From contig CACXPX010000028.1 of the NCBI GenBank assembly GCA_902769705.1, forward strand, positions 1 through 37,061: a DNA stretch of 37,061 bases, written 5' to 3'. The translations under genes and the position numbers were made by a program. This document shows positions 25,637-32,763 of the stretch, one piece after another. The notes beneath the pieces were generated by a model. The model did not search any database. It saw nothing but the letters and a program-made list of their open reading frames with translations, and was not told the origin of the DNA. Position 1 is the first letter of the stretch; each line of letters opens with the position of its first letter. The stretch is from an uncultured Prevotellaceae bacterium (lineage in GTDB: Bacteria; Bacteroidota; Bacteroidia; Bacteroidales; Bacteroidaceae).

Positions 25637-26734
25637 TCAATCCTTCAATTCCATCAAAATCTGAACGATGCGCTCAGCAGAGCGACCATCCCATCGGTCG
25701 GGCAGACTGCCAGACTTCCATTCGCCTCGCACCATCTTCCCCACCATCTCACCAAGCAGTTCAGCATCTTCTCCGACAAGCACATTCGTGCCCACCTTCA
25801 CGGTTTCTATGTGTTCAGTATAGCTGTTCAGCGTGATGCAAGGCACTCCGTTGAACGTTGCTTCTTCGGCCACGTTGCCCGAATCGGTGATGATGCCGCG
25901 AGCATGAGTGGTCAGCCAACCGAACTCCAAATAGCTCAAAGGAGCATGAAGCACAAAAGTCGAGGGCGGCAAACCCAATTGCCCGGCAATCTTTCCAACA
26001 ACCGCCCGCGCCCTTTCACGCAACGGAGCCACCACAGGCAAACCGCCGGCATTCCGTGCAACAGCCTCAACCATCCGCCTCAGATTCTCCTCGTCGGCCA
26101 ACAGAGCCTTGCGATTCAGGGTGAAAACCAAATAACCCTTGTCGCCCAGTTCAGCCAAGTCGGCGGGTGCTTTCCATCTGCCGATATTGAACCGAAGCGT
26201 ATCCATCAGGATGTTGCCCACGGTGTAAATCTTCGACAGTTCAGCGCCTTCGCGAGTGGCAATGCTGCTCGCGCCCATCCCAGCCGTGAAGAGCAAGTCG
26301 CTCAAACCGTCAATCACCAGACGGTTGATTTCCTTCGGCATCTTGATATCGAAACTACGCGTGCCAGCCACCAGATGAGCCAACTTCACGCCTTGCTTCT
26401 TTGTCACAATCGCAGCCGCCATCGTTGAAGCCAAGTCGTCTACAACAATCACCACGTCGGTCTTGTTGGCTTGCAGATAGTGTTCGAAAGCCGACATCAC
26501 CTGACCGGTCAGCTCGTTCAAGTTCTCGCAATCCACACCCAAGAACACACTCGGGCGAGCAATCTGCAAATCCTCGAAGAGCGACTCCTCAAGCGTTGCA
26601 TCGTCCTCTTTTCCGGCATAAACCAACGAAAACTCGATGTCGCGCCCGTGGCTCCGAGCATTCTCGATGGCTCGCACGATGGGCGCCACTTTCACGAAAT
26701 TAGGCCTTGCGCCAGCCACAATACATATATTCAT
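25637..26734 (-). CDS. UDP-GlcNAc 2-epimerase (WecB-like) family protein with altered active-site residues
   Basis: A 365-residue member of the non-hydrolysing UDP-N-acetylglucosamine 2-epimerase family (GT-B fold). Seen: MNICIVAGARPNFVKVAPIV at the start, VVDDLASTMAAA (the family Asp is present), and GIITDSGNVAEEATFNGVP near the C-terminus. In active relatives the next blocks read HVEAG and TLHR; here they are HLVAGTRS and TLNRK. So the Glu and His known as E117 and H213 in the E. coli enzyme are Val and Asn. The fold is clear but 2-epimerase activity is doubtful. I chose ATG 26734; ATG 26740 is also possible, both 15-25 nt after the predicted transcription start. First gene of the operon running to copA. 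Confidence 0.8.
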   Translation of the reverse strand: MNICIVAGARPNFVKVAPIVRAIENARSHGRDIEFSLVYAGKEDDATLEESLFEDLQIARPSVFLGVDCENLNELTGQVMSAFEHYLQANKTDVVIVVDDLASTMAAAIVTKKQGVKLAHLVAGTRSFDIKMPKEINRLVIDGLSDLLFTAGMGASSIATREGAELSKIYTVGNILMDTLRFNIGRWKAPADLAELGDKGYLVFTLNRKALLADEENLRRMVEAVARNAGGLPVVAPLRERARAVVGKIAGQLGLPPSTFVLHAPLSYLEFGWLTTHARGIITDSGNVAEEATFNGVPCITLNSYTEHIETVKVGTNVLVGEDAELLGEMVGKMVRGEWKSGSLPDRWDGRSAERIVQILMELKD

Positions 26735-26761
26735 AGGCATTATTTTAATTTGTTCTTTCTG

Positions 26762-26792
26762 CAAAGTTAAACAATTTTATCGATATAACAAA
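26762..26792 (-). promoter_or_regulatory. Promoter of the wecB-like/SDR/copA operon
   Basis: On the minus strand -33 TTTG (26789-26792), 19 nt, -7 TAACTTTG (26762-26769). The promoter lies downstream of a TTG that could extend the reading frame, so that longer start is excluded. Confidence 0.78.
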
Positions 26793-26831
26793 AGGAAACC
26801 ACGTTTTAATCGTTTTTTATTGTCATTTTAT

Positions 26832-26849
26832 TTGACAAAAGTTTGTCAA
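26832..26849. repeat. Perfect 8-bp inverted repeat, operator-like
   Basis: TTGACAAA, spacer AG, TTTGTCAA. It lies about 40 bp upstream of the -33 box of the wecB-like promoter, a place where a dimeric regulator could bind. No terminator features are present. Confidence 0.5.
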
Positions 26850-26930
26850 CTTTCATCAACAATCTAGAGCAGAAACAAGGGCTGAAAAGTGATGATTCCG
26901 CTTTTCCGCTCCCATTTTCATCTCGTTGAA

Positions 26931-27064
26931 TCGTCATTTGCCGTCTTTGAGGTTGTCATTTGTGGCTTTTTACCTTGTCATTTGTGGCTTTTGACACGCT
27001 TATTTGCCACAAGTGAGAGGCTCAAAGCATAGCTCTGACAACCTCAAAGCATAGCTTTTGAAAG
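26931..27064 (+). repeat. 22-nt-period tandem repeats, locus B
   Basis: Two sub-arrays. TYGTCATTTGYSGYC-type units begin at 26931, 26953 and 26975; the last two share TTGTCATTTGTGGCTTTT. After a 24-nt spacer, two units CTCAAAGCATAGC begin at 27021 and 27043. Every step within a sub-array is 22 nt. The CAAAGCATA core is the same as in the array at 20372. The rest of the 613-bp gap 26735-27347 contains no gene that I can support. Confidence 0.8.
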
Positions 27065-27324
27065 AGTCGAAGATGTAAAGAAAACGGAACTTGCTGATGG
27101 TCAGCTGTTTGCAAAAACGTCGATTTTTTGCGTTTTTAGCACCCGAATCTTCTCCACTTCAAAAAACAGGCCGTTTTTAGGGCCTGAAATTCAGAATTAA
27201 TTTGACAAAGAAAGGACGCTCGAACCATTTTGCAAGCCGCTATTTCCGCGGAAAACAATAGAAGAGCAAACCAGAAGAAGCTATTTTTTACGCTCGGATT
27301 GATGCTTTATTGAAAGAAAATTCG

Positions 27325-27332
27325 TACATTTG
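27325..27332 (+). promoter_or_regulatory. Putative -7 element for the VanZ-like/AAA+ genes
   Basis: TACATTTG, 15 nt before the ATG at 27348. A TTG 23 nt upstream is too distant for a good -33, so this is a weaker assignment. Confidence 0.5.
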
Positions 27333-27347
27333 TAGGCGGTAAAAACG

Positions 27348-27809
27348 ATGTCAAAAGCAGACATGAAAGCAAGGCACGAACTGTCTCTCAGCGCCGCATT
27401 GCTGTTGGTGGGTGGAGCCATCTACGTGCTGTTCCGCCCGTTGACGTTGCTGATGTTCCGCGTGGCCGACCATCTGGGGCTGACTCCCGCCATCGAAGCG
27501 GCTCGGAAACTGACTGACGGCTGCCATCTGCCCCACTTCGTCACAGACAGTCTGCCTGCAGGATTGTGGGCTGCAGCTTACGTGCTGCTCATCGACTGTT
27601 TGCTCAAACGACAACCCACGAAGCAAAAAATCTGCGCCGCGAGCATCATCCCTCTGATGGGAGCCACCTCTGAGGTTTTGCAATCCGCCAACCTCTTGCC
27701 AGGCACCTTCGATTGGGCTGACCTGCTGTGCTATCTGCTCCCACTCGGCGCCTATATTTATATTGAATCAAGAAAACAAAAAAATGATAGGAAGCAACAA
27801 TCCCTTTAG
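27348..27809 (+). CDS. VanZ-like integral membrane protein
   Basis: A 153-residue protein with four hydrophobic segments (ALLLVGGAIYVLF; LPAGLWAAAYVLLIDCLL; a shorter one at ICAASIIPLMG; DLLCYLLPLGAYIYI). The pattern SEVLQSANLLPGTFDWADLL near the C-terminus recalls VanZ-like proteins, where an ELLQ motif is followed by FDxxD. VanZ relatives have no settled enzymatic role; some affect glycopeptide tolerance. The gene overlaps the start of the AAA+ gene by 26 nt, so the two are translationally linked. Confidence 0.7.
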   Translation: MSKADMKARHELSLSAALLLVGGAIYVLFRPLTLLMFRVADHLGLTPAIEAARKLTDGCHLPHFVTDSLPAGLWAAAYVLLIDCLLKRQPTKQKICAASIIPLMGATSEVLQSANLLPGTFDWADLLCYLLPLGAYIYIESRKQKNDRKQQSL

Positions 27810-28863
27810 CCCCAAGCAAATGACCATCATCATCGTTTGCGCAACAGCCGTCTTCGTCTTGCTGGGCATCATGACGATGGTTTTCAACGCCGAAGACGAA
27901 AAAGAAAACAAGGAACTCGTGGCCGAAGTTAACGACAACAGCGGCGACGAGCAAGGAAGGAAATACCGATTCCGCCCAAAAGAAGACCGCAAGGAAGGCG
28001 CTGAAAACAAAGACAGCGTGGTGGTGAACGAGCCTATTGAAGGCGACCCCTATCAAGAACTCGACGAACTCATCGGCCTGGAGAAAGTGAAAGAAGAAGT
28101 CCGTTCGCTGGCCAACTATGTGAAAGTGCAGCAGATGCGCAAGGAGAAAGGGCTGAAGACGCCGAAATTGTCGCTCCATCTGGTGTTCACAGGAAGTCCG
28201 GGAACTGGTAAAACCACCGTTGCCCGAATCGTTGCCCGAATCTATAAGGACCTCGGAGTGCTCAAGAAAGGCCATTTGGTTGAAACCGACCGCTCGGGGC
28301 TCATCGGCCAGTATGTGGGCCAGACGGCTCCACGCGTCAACGCCCTCTGCGACTCGGCGCTCAACGGAGTGCTTTTCATTGACGAAGCTTATGCGCTCAC
28401 CCAAAGCCACAGCTCGCAAGACTATGGTGCTGAGGCAATTGCAACGCTCCTGAAACGCATGGAAGACGACCGCGACCGCCTTGTGGTCATCGTGGCCGGA
28501 TACACCAACGAGATGAAGAAGTTCATCGAGTCCAACCCCGGCCTGCAATCCCGATTCAGCAGATACATCAATTTCCCCGACTACACCGCTGAAGAGCTCT
28601 ACCAAATCTTCCGCATGTATCTCCGCAAAAACGAATACACCATCACCCAAGAGGCTGCTAAGAACCTGCGCGAGCAATTGGAAATTGTGGTGGACAACAA
28701 GACGCGCAACTTTGGAAACGCCCGCTACGTGCGCAACCTTTTCGAGAAAGCCATTCAATGTCAAGCCAACAGGCTGAACAAATCGAAAAACCTCAGCGCC
28801 GACGAGCTGGCTGAACTGACGTTGTCGGACATTCAGGAAGCTTTGAAACAGCAAAAGCCCTGA
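27784..28863 (+). CDS. Membrane-anchored CbbX/SpoVK-type AAA+ ATPase
   Basis: A 359-residue protein. One transmembrane segment lies near the N-terminus (about 14-36: TIIIVCATAVFVLLGIMTMV). A charged linker follows to about residue 85. Then a single AAA+ module of the CbbX/SpoVK kind: Walker A GSPGTGKTT starting at residue 137, pore-loop-type region ETDRSGLIGQYVGQTAPRV, Walker B VLFIDEAY with D200, and the C-terminal block RFSRYINFPDYTAEELYQIF. CbbX remodels Rubisco; here no Rubisco is present, and an N-terminal membrane anchor is not part of CbbX. It probably remodels a membrane-associated complex, which is inference. The start is the ATG at 27784; a TTG upstream is less likely. It is followed by a terminator at 28930. 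Confidence 0.88.
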   Translation: MIGSNNPFSPKQMTIIIVCATAVFVLLGIMTMVFNAEDEKENKELVAEVNDNSGDEQGRKYRFRPKEDRKEGAENKDSVVVNEPIEGDPYQELDELIGLEKVKEEVRSLANYVKVQQMRKEKGLKTPKLSLHLVFTGSPGTGKTTVARIVARIYKDLGVLKKGHLVETDRSGLIGQYVGQTAPRVNALCDSALNGVLFIDEAYALTQSHSSQDYGAEAIATLLKRMEDDRDRLVVIVAGYTNEMKKFIESNPGLQSRFSRYINFPDYTAEELYQIFRMYLRKNEYTITQEAAKNLREQLEIVVDNKTRNFGNARYVRNLFEKAIQCQANRLNKSKNLSADELAELTLSDIQEALKQQKP

Positions 28864-28929
28864 GACACAGGGCGCCCTCTTGTTCTCCAACCGAAGGAGA
28901 CAAAGAAAACGCAAAAGGAATAATAGCGA

Positions 28930-28965
28930 AAAAAACGGTAAATCTTTGGAGGTTTGCCGTTTTTT
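28930..28965 (+). terminator. Terminator of the AAA+ gene, overlapping the next promoter
   Basis: AAAAAACGGTAAA (28930-28942) pairs with TTTGCCGTTTTTT (28953-28965), loop of 10 nt. The A/T ends make it usable in both directions. The loop contains the -33 TTTG of the next promoter. Confidence 0.8.
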
Positions 28966-28976
28966 CTTTATCTTTG
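28945..28976 (+). promoter_or_regulatory. Promoter of the zinc-ribbon/SPFH-GYF operon
   Basis: -33 TTTG (28945-28948), 20 nt, -7 TATCTTTG (28969-28976). The ATG at 29020 is 43 nt after the -7 box. Confidence 0.75.
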
Positions 28977-29019
28977 CAAAGAATCTAAATTTATATAACC
29001 AATAAGAAAACCAAACGCC

Positions 29020-29820
29020 ATGATTTCAAACGACCACATCAGAGAGATGGTGCTCGCAGCAATGAAAGAAGGAGCCATCAACTACGACAAACGGAAGAAG
29101 TTGCTGGACGTGCTGACACTCGATGGTACCGACCCCGACGAGGCTGAGCTGTTGCTCGATGCCGCCATACAGGAAATCGAACAGCAGCAACGCGAGCAAA
29201 GCGGAAAAAGGAAGTGTCCGAAATGCGGAACCGAGGTAGACGAATTTGTTGCCCGATGCCCCACTTGCGGCTATGAGTTCCGCGACCAGAAAGCCATGAG
29301 CGTGGTGCAGAAGCTCTATGACGAATTGCAAGAAGTGGAAAGACGGTCAATCACTCGCGTGGAACAAAGAGCTCAGAAGACGCGCATCCTGCAGTCGTTC
29401 CAAGTTCCCGACAATCGCAACGAGCTGGTTGAATTCCTCGCTATGGCTGTTCCAAACGCCAAGAAGAGGGGCTTTGTCGACCGTTATCTCGACACATTCT
29501 GGAAACGGTTCGTCTTCATGAGCCTTGCTGTCTATTTGGGGTCGTTGGTGTTCTTGGAGTTAATGACGATGGGCGAACCCAGCGAATTTTCTTTTGGCGC
29601 CGACATGTTGGGCGTTGCGTTTTTCTCAGCATTCTACGGAATCCCCATCGCCTACTTCTGGGCGAAGAAAGTGAACCGCGCAACGGCAACCATCGACTAC
29701 AACTACTTCTCCGGAATCTGGCGCAAGAAGGCACTGGAGGCTCTCCAAAAGCTGCGCTCGCTGGATAAGAACCATACGGATGAAGCCATCATTGCCAGCT
29801 ACGAGAAACAACTAAAATAA
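29020..29820 (+). CDS. Zinc-ribbon membrane protein, paralogue 1
   Basis: A 266-residue protein. Residues 1-50 are helical and acidic (NYDKRKKLLDVLTLDGTDPD, then EAELLLDAAIQEIEQ), similar to short TerB/SHOCT-like linkers. A four-cysteine zinc ribbon follows: C66, C69, C80, C83 (CPKCGTEVDEFVARCPTC). A helical segment contains FQVPDNRNELVEFLAMAVPN. Two transmembrane segments (about 168-188, FVFMSLAVYLGSLVFLELM; about 197-220, LGVAFFSAFYGIPIAYFW) precede a basic C-terminal tail. The same arrangement is found in the next gene's product, so they are a tandem duplication. Function is unknown; zinc ribbons beside membrane helices often act in protein assembly. It is first in the operon with the SPFH-GYF gene. 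Confidence 0.78.
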   Translation: MISNDHIREMVLAAMKEGAINYDKRKKLLDVLTLDGTDPDEAELLLDAAIQEIEQQQREQSGKRKCPKCGTEVDEFVARCPTCGYEFRDQKAMSVVQKLYDELQEVERRSITRVEQRAQKTRILQSFQVPDNRNELVEFLAMAVPNAKKRGFVDRYLDTFWKRFVFMSLAVYLGSLVFLELMTMGEPSEFSFGADMLGVAFFSAFYGIPIAYFWAKKVNRATATIDYNYFSGIWRKKALEALQKLRSLDKNHTDEAIIASYEKQLK

Positions 29821-29831
29821 AACATAAAGCT

Positions 29832-30662
29832 ATGGAACAACAAGCTATTTATGAGCACATCGAGAAACTGGTTGCGGCTGCTCTGACCGATGGTTTCATC
29901 ACCGAGAAAGAACGGTCAACCATCCGCCGCATAGCCGAACGCGAAGGCATGGACCCCGATGAGGCTGAGATGATTCTGAACGCCAAGCTTCAGGAACTGA
30001 ACATCAAGAAGAAAGCCGACTCAGCTCACAAGAAATGCCCTCATTGCGGAGCTGAGATACCAGCCTTCACCGACCGCTGTCCGGCTTGCGGAGCCGAATT
30101 GGAGAAAGGCCGCGCAACGTCATCGGTCAAGGAATTGTTTGAGAAAATCAACAAATTGGAGACAAGTGGTGAAAGCAAAGAGGTGGTGAAGAACAAGAAA
30201 ATCACACTCATCTCCACCTTCCCCGTGCCCAACACTCGTGAAGATTTGCTTGAATTCCTTACGCAAGCGGCTCCCAACGCCAAAACCATCAAGCCCAGCA
30301 TCAAGTCGATGATTCTGAAGTTCGTCAAGACAGTGGTTATTATCGGCACCCTCGGAGGCATTCCGCTGGGCATTCTTGGAGCAAGCGTCACCGAAAAGAG
30401 CGACGGAACAAGCACGGCCATCACGATGTTCCTGTCGGCTTTTGGAGCCGGATTCCTTGTTTTCGGCTTCACATTCGGAGCCATCATCGGCATATTCATG
30501 GCTTTGCGCAACACGCTGACGAAAGCCGAAAAGGAACACAACGAACTGGCAATTGCCTGGAAAGCAAAAACAGAGCAAGTGCTGACAAAAGCAAAACTCA
30601 CCCTGCGCTCTTCGAGCGACTTGGAAGAAGTGCACCGAGTGGAACAATTGCTTGGACTATAG
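29832..30662 (+). CDS. Zinc-ribbon membrane protein, paralogue 2
   Basis: A 276-residue paralogue of the preceding product, 11 nt downstream. The N-terminal helical domain (TEKERSTIRRIAEREGMDPD, then EAEMILNAKLQEL) shares the MDPDEAEM/TDPDEAEL signature with its partner. The zinc ribbon is C69, C72, C83, C86 with the same spacing. The segment FPVPNTREDLLEFLTQAAPN matches FQVPDNRNELVEFLAMAVPN of the first copy. Two long transmembrane segments follow (VKTVVIIGTLGGIPLGILGA; AFGAGFLVFGFTFGAIIGIF). The retained order and spacing suggest that both copies are functional, perhaps as a heteromer. No enzymatic motif is seen. The SPFH-GYF gene follows after 73 nt without a visible promoter. Confidence 0.78.
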   Translation: MEQQAIYEHIEKLVAAALTDGFITEKERSTIRRIAEREGMDPDEAEMILNAKLQELNIKKKADSAHKKCPHCGAEIPAFTDRCPACGAELEKGRATSSVKELFEKINKLETSGESKEVVKNKKITLISTFPVPNTREDLLEFLTQAAPNAKTIKPSIKSMILKFVKTVVIIGTLGGIPLGILGASVTEKSDGTSTAITMFLSAFGAGFLVFGFTFGAIIGIFMALRNTLTKAEKEHNELAIAWKAKTEQVLTKAKLTLRSSSDLEEVHRVEQLLGL

Positions 30663-30735
30663 CTCATAACGCTCTGGCTCTCATTCATTTATAGCAATCT
30701 ATTAACAAAAGTCAATCACTAATAAAAAAACACTT

Positions 30736-32178
30736 ATGGGATTCTTCGGTAAAGGAAAAGGCGGCGGATTGATGAACGTCATACGCTGCGACGAACGTGA
30801 ATACCTCGTATGGAAATGGCGCCCGGCTAACCAAGACGCCAACTCCACCAGCCGCGAAAACTCTATTCGCTTCGGCAGTTCACTACGTGTGAAAGATGGA
30901 GAAGTGGCCGTTTTTGTCTACAACCAAAAGAACGGACCGCTGCAAGACTTCATTGTGGGCCCCTTCGATGGCACCATCGCTACAGCCAACATGCCCGTGC
31001 TGGCCAACCTTGTCGCCACTTTGTGGGGCGGTGAAAGCCCGTTCCAGGCTGAAATCTACTTCATCAACCTGCAGTTGAACAACCAGCTGCGCTTCGGTGT
31101 GCCCTATTTCGATGTCTTCGACCCACGTCTGCCCGACCAAGCCGTACCAATGGCTGTGCGTGGAACGCTGACTTTCAACGTCACCGACTATCAGAACTTC
31201 ATCAAGCTGAACCGTCTGGTCAATTTCGACCTCGAAGACTTCAAACGCCAAATCAACGCTGCCATCTCCAAGCATGTGCGCCAAGTGGTCACCAACATGC
31301 CGATGGAAACCGGTCTGCCCGTCATTCAGTTGGAGCGGCAGATTGAGGCTGTGAGCAACGGAGTGGCAGAAAAACTCGGCAAACGGCTTGAAGAAGACTT
31401 CGGTGTCAACCTTCGTGCACTCGACATCTCAGACCTCGAAATCGACAAGACCAGCCCCTTCTATCAAGAGCTCTACCGTCTCACGGCTGGTATCACGGCT
31501 GAGACGTTGGCTGCACAGCGCGATGTGAACATCAAGAACATGAAAGACACGCAGGAGATCAACGCCAAGAACATGGAAGAAACCCTGCGCATTCAACGCG
31601 AAGAGGCACAGCGTGCACAACGTCTGCAAACCGAAACGCAATTCATCGGCGCACACGCACTCGACCAACAGGCCAGCGTGCTCAAAGCTGGAGCCGAGAG
31701 TCTTGGCCAGATGGGCCAGATGGGCGGAGGCGATGGCAGCGGTGGAGGCGGCGGTATGAATGCAGCCGGACTCATGACCGGAATGATGATGGGAGGTGCT
31801 ATGGGCGGACAGATGGCTGGTATGATGAACAACATGGGACAATACATGCAACAAGGTCTGCAAGCCGGACAAACGCAGATTAACGGACAACTGGGTGCAC
31901 AGACTCCACCGCCTATGCCAGGTGCTGCAGGCCCCACACCGCCACCCATGCCCAACGTGCAATATTTCGTCTCCATTGGCGGTCAGCAAGCAGGTCCTTT
32001 CTCCTCCGCACAGTTGCCACAACTGGTGCAAAACGGCAACCTCACTCCGCAAACCTATGTATGGAAACAGGGAATGGCACAATGGGACGTCGCAGCCAAC
32101 TTGCCCGAGCTGGCTCCACTCTTCATGCCACAGCAGCCTCCGGCTGGCCCAACACCGCCACCCATGCCAAATCCTTAA
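30736..32178 (+). CDS. SPFH (virion-core/YdjI-type) protein with C-terminal GYF_2 domain
   Basis: A 480-residue protein without a signal peptide. Residues about 10-265 form an SPFH/band 7 domain of the YdjI kind (VKDGEVAVFVYNQKNGPLQD, then PFDGTIATANMPVLANL, and YFDVFDPRLPDQAVPMAVRG). A coiled-coil part (about 270-310, INAKNMEETLRIQREEAQRA) is followed by a Gly/Met-rich stretch (about 325-385), PPPMP repeats, and a GYF_2/DUF4339 domain (about 408-465, QYFVSIGGQQAGPFSSAQL) before another PPPMP. SPFH proteins assemble into membrane-associated scaffolds; GYF domains bind proline-rich sequence, so the PPPMP motifs could be ligands in cis or in the partner. It sits with zinc-ribbon proteins and a second GYF protein. 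Confidence 0.87.
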   Translation: MGFFGKGKGGGLMNVIRCDEREYLVWKWRPANQDANSTSRENSIRFGSSLRVKDGEVAVFVYNQKNGPLQDFIVGPFDGTIATANMPVLANLVATLWGGESPFQAEIYFINLQLNNQLRFGVPYFDVFDPRLPDQAVPMAVRGTLTFNVTDYQNFIKLNRLVNFDLEDFKRQINAAISKHVRQVVTNMPMETGLPVIQLERQIEAVSNGVAEKLGKRLEEDFGVNLRALDISDLEIDKTSPFYQELYRLTAGITAETLAAQRDVNIKNMKDTQEINAKNMEETLRIQREEAQRAQRLQTETQFIGAHALDQQASVLKAGAESLGQMGQMGGGDGSGGGGGMNAAGLMTGMMMGGAMGGQMAGMMNNMGQYMQQGLQAGQTQINGQLGAQTPPPMPGAAGPTPPPMPNVQYFVSIGGQQAGPFSSAQLPQLVQNGNLTPQTYVWKQGMAQWDVAANLPELAPLFMPQQPPAGPTPPPMPNP

Positions 32179-32210
32179 TTATCAATTATAAATTGTCAAT
32201 TATCAATTCA
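32179..32210 (+). repeat. AT-rich TTATCAATT-type direct repeats within an operon gap
   Basis: Overlapping copies of TTATCAATT and its variants (TTATAAATTGTCAATTATCAA). The same kind of sequence is at 34881-34920, also between two genes of an operon. Confidence 0.7.
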
Positions 32211-32218
32211 TCACAATC

Positions 32219-32569
32219 ATGGACGACAGCAATTTCTTTTCAATAGACCGACTTGTTGAATTCGGCATGAGTGCCGCCATCGCTCAGCAGATGGTTGCCT
32301 CCATGAACAAGCAGTTCCACAATATGTACATCCCTGGAAGCATTCAGGCAATGCCACAACCAGCAGCACCTCCACCCATCTATTATGTGGCTGTGAACGG
32401 CGAGGCTATGGGACCGATGGACGAGAAAGAGCTCTCACGGCTCATCTACACGAAGCAAGTGAGCAAAGAGTCGCTTTGCTGGATGCCCGGAATGGCCGAT
32501 TGGCAACCCATCGAGCAAGTTCCCGCCATCCTGCGCATCGTGGCCCTCACCCCGCCACCGCTCCGCTGA
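32219..32569 (+). CDS. Small GYF_2/DUF4339 domain protein
   Basis: A 116-residue protein. Residues 1-33 (DDSNFFSIDRLVEFGMSAA, then IAQQMVASMNKQF) form an N-terminal helical segment; then a Pro-rich linker (MPQPAAPPP) and a GYF_2 domain (about 58-108: YYVAVNGEAMGPMDEKELSR, then SLCWMPGMADWQPI), closely related to the C-terminal domain of the SPFH protein before it. It probably binds the same partners. It is the last gene of the plus-strand operon, separated from it by a 40-nt AT-rich spacer with TTATCAATT repeats, and followed by a CTAGA array and a terminator. Confidence 0.8.
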   Translation: MDDSNFFSIDRLVEFGMSAAIAQQMVASMNKQFHNMYIPGSIQAMPQPAAPPPIYYVAVNGEAMGPMDEKELSRLIYTKQVSKESLCWMPGMADWQPIEQVPAILRIVALTPPPLR

Positions 32570-32570
32570 A

Positions 32571-32676
32571 CTAGAATAGCTAGAGAATCTTGAAATACTA
32601 GAACTAGAATATCTAGAGAATCTAGAGCATCTAGAAATACTAGACAATCTAGAGAATACTAGAAAATCTAGAAAAG
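32571..32676. repeat. Twelve-unit array of a 9-nt CTAGANAAT repeat
   Basis: Consecutive units: CTAGAATAG, CTAGAGAAT, CTTGAAATA, CTAGAA, CTAGAATAT, CTAGAGAAT, CTAGAGCAT, CTAGAAATA, CTAGACAAT, CTAGAGAATA, CTAGAAAAT, CTAGAAAAG. Most are 9 nt, one is 6 and one is 10. Eleven contain CTAG. It starts two bases after the stop codon of the GYF gene and ends 18 nt before the terminator. No protein-coding sense is apparent. Confidence 0.9.
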
Positions 32677-32694
32677 ACAATAAACAAAAGAAAG

Positions 32695-32723
32695 CAGCCG
32701 CCCTTGTTCGTCAAAGGCGGCTG
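32695..32723. terminator. Bidirectional terminator between the two converging SPFH operons
   Basis: CAGCCGCC (32695-32702) pairs with GGCGGCTG (32716-32723), 13-nt loop. TCTCTTTTCT follows on plus; CTTTCTTTTG on minus. Confidence 0.85.
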
Positions 32724-32763
32724 TCTCTTTTCTATGCGTCAGATGTTGTTTCTTCGCAAACCG

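Noticed and set aside
27167-27186. CAGGCC/GGCCTG hairpin
   Set aside because: Only six base pairs and no T-tract; not near the end of any gene.
27646-28914. Open frame of 422 residues opposite the AAA+ gene
   Set aside because: The AAA+ reading has Walker motifs and a promoter direction that fits; the antisense frame has no signal, motif or promoter.
32571-32676. Coding repeat or CRISPR-like array
   Set aside because: The 9-nt units have no spacers; the minus frame is only a Ser/Arg-rich shadow.
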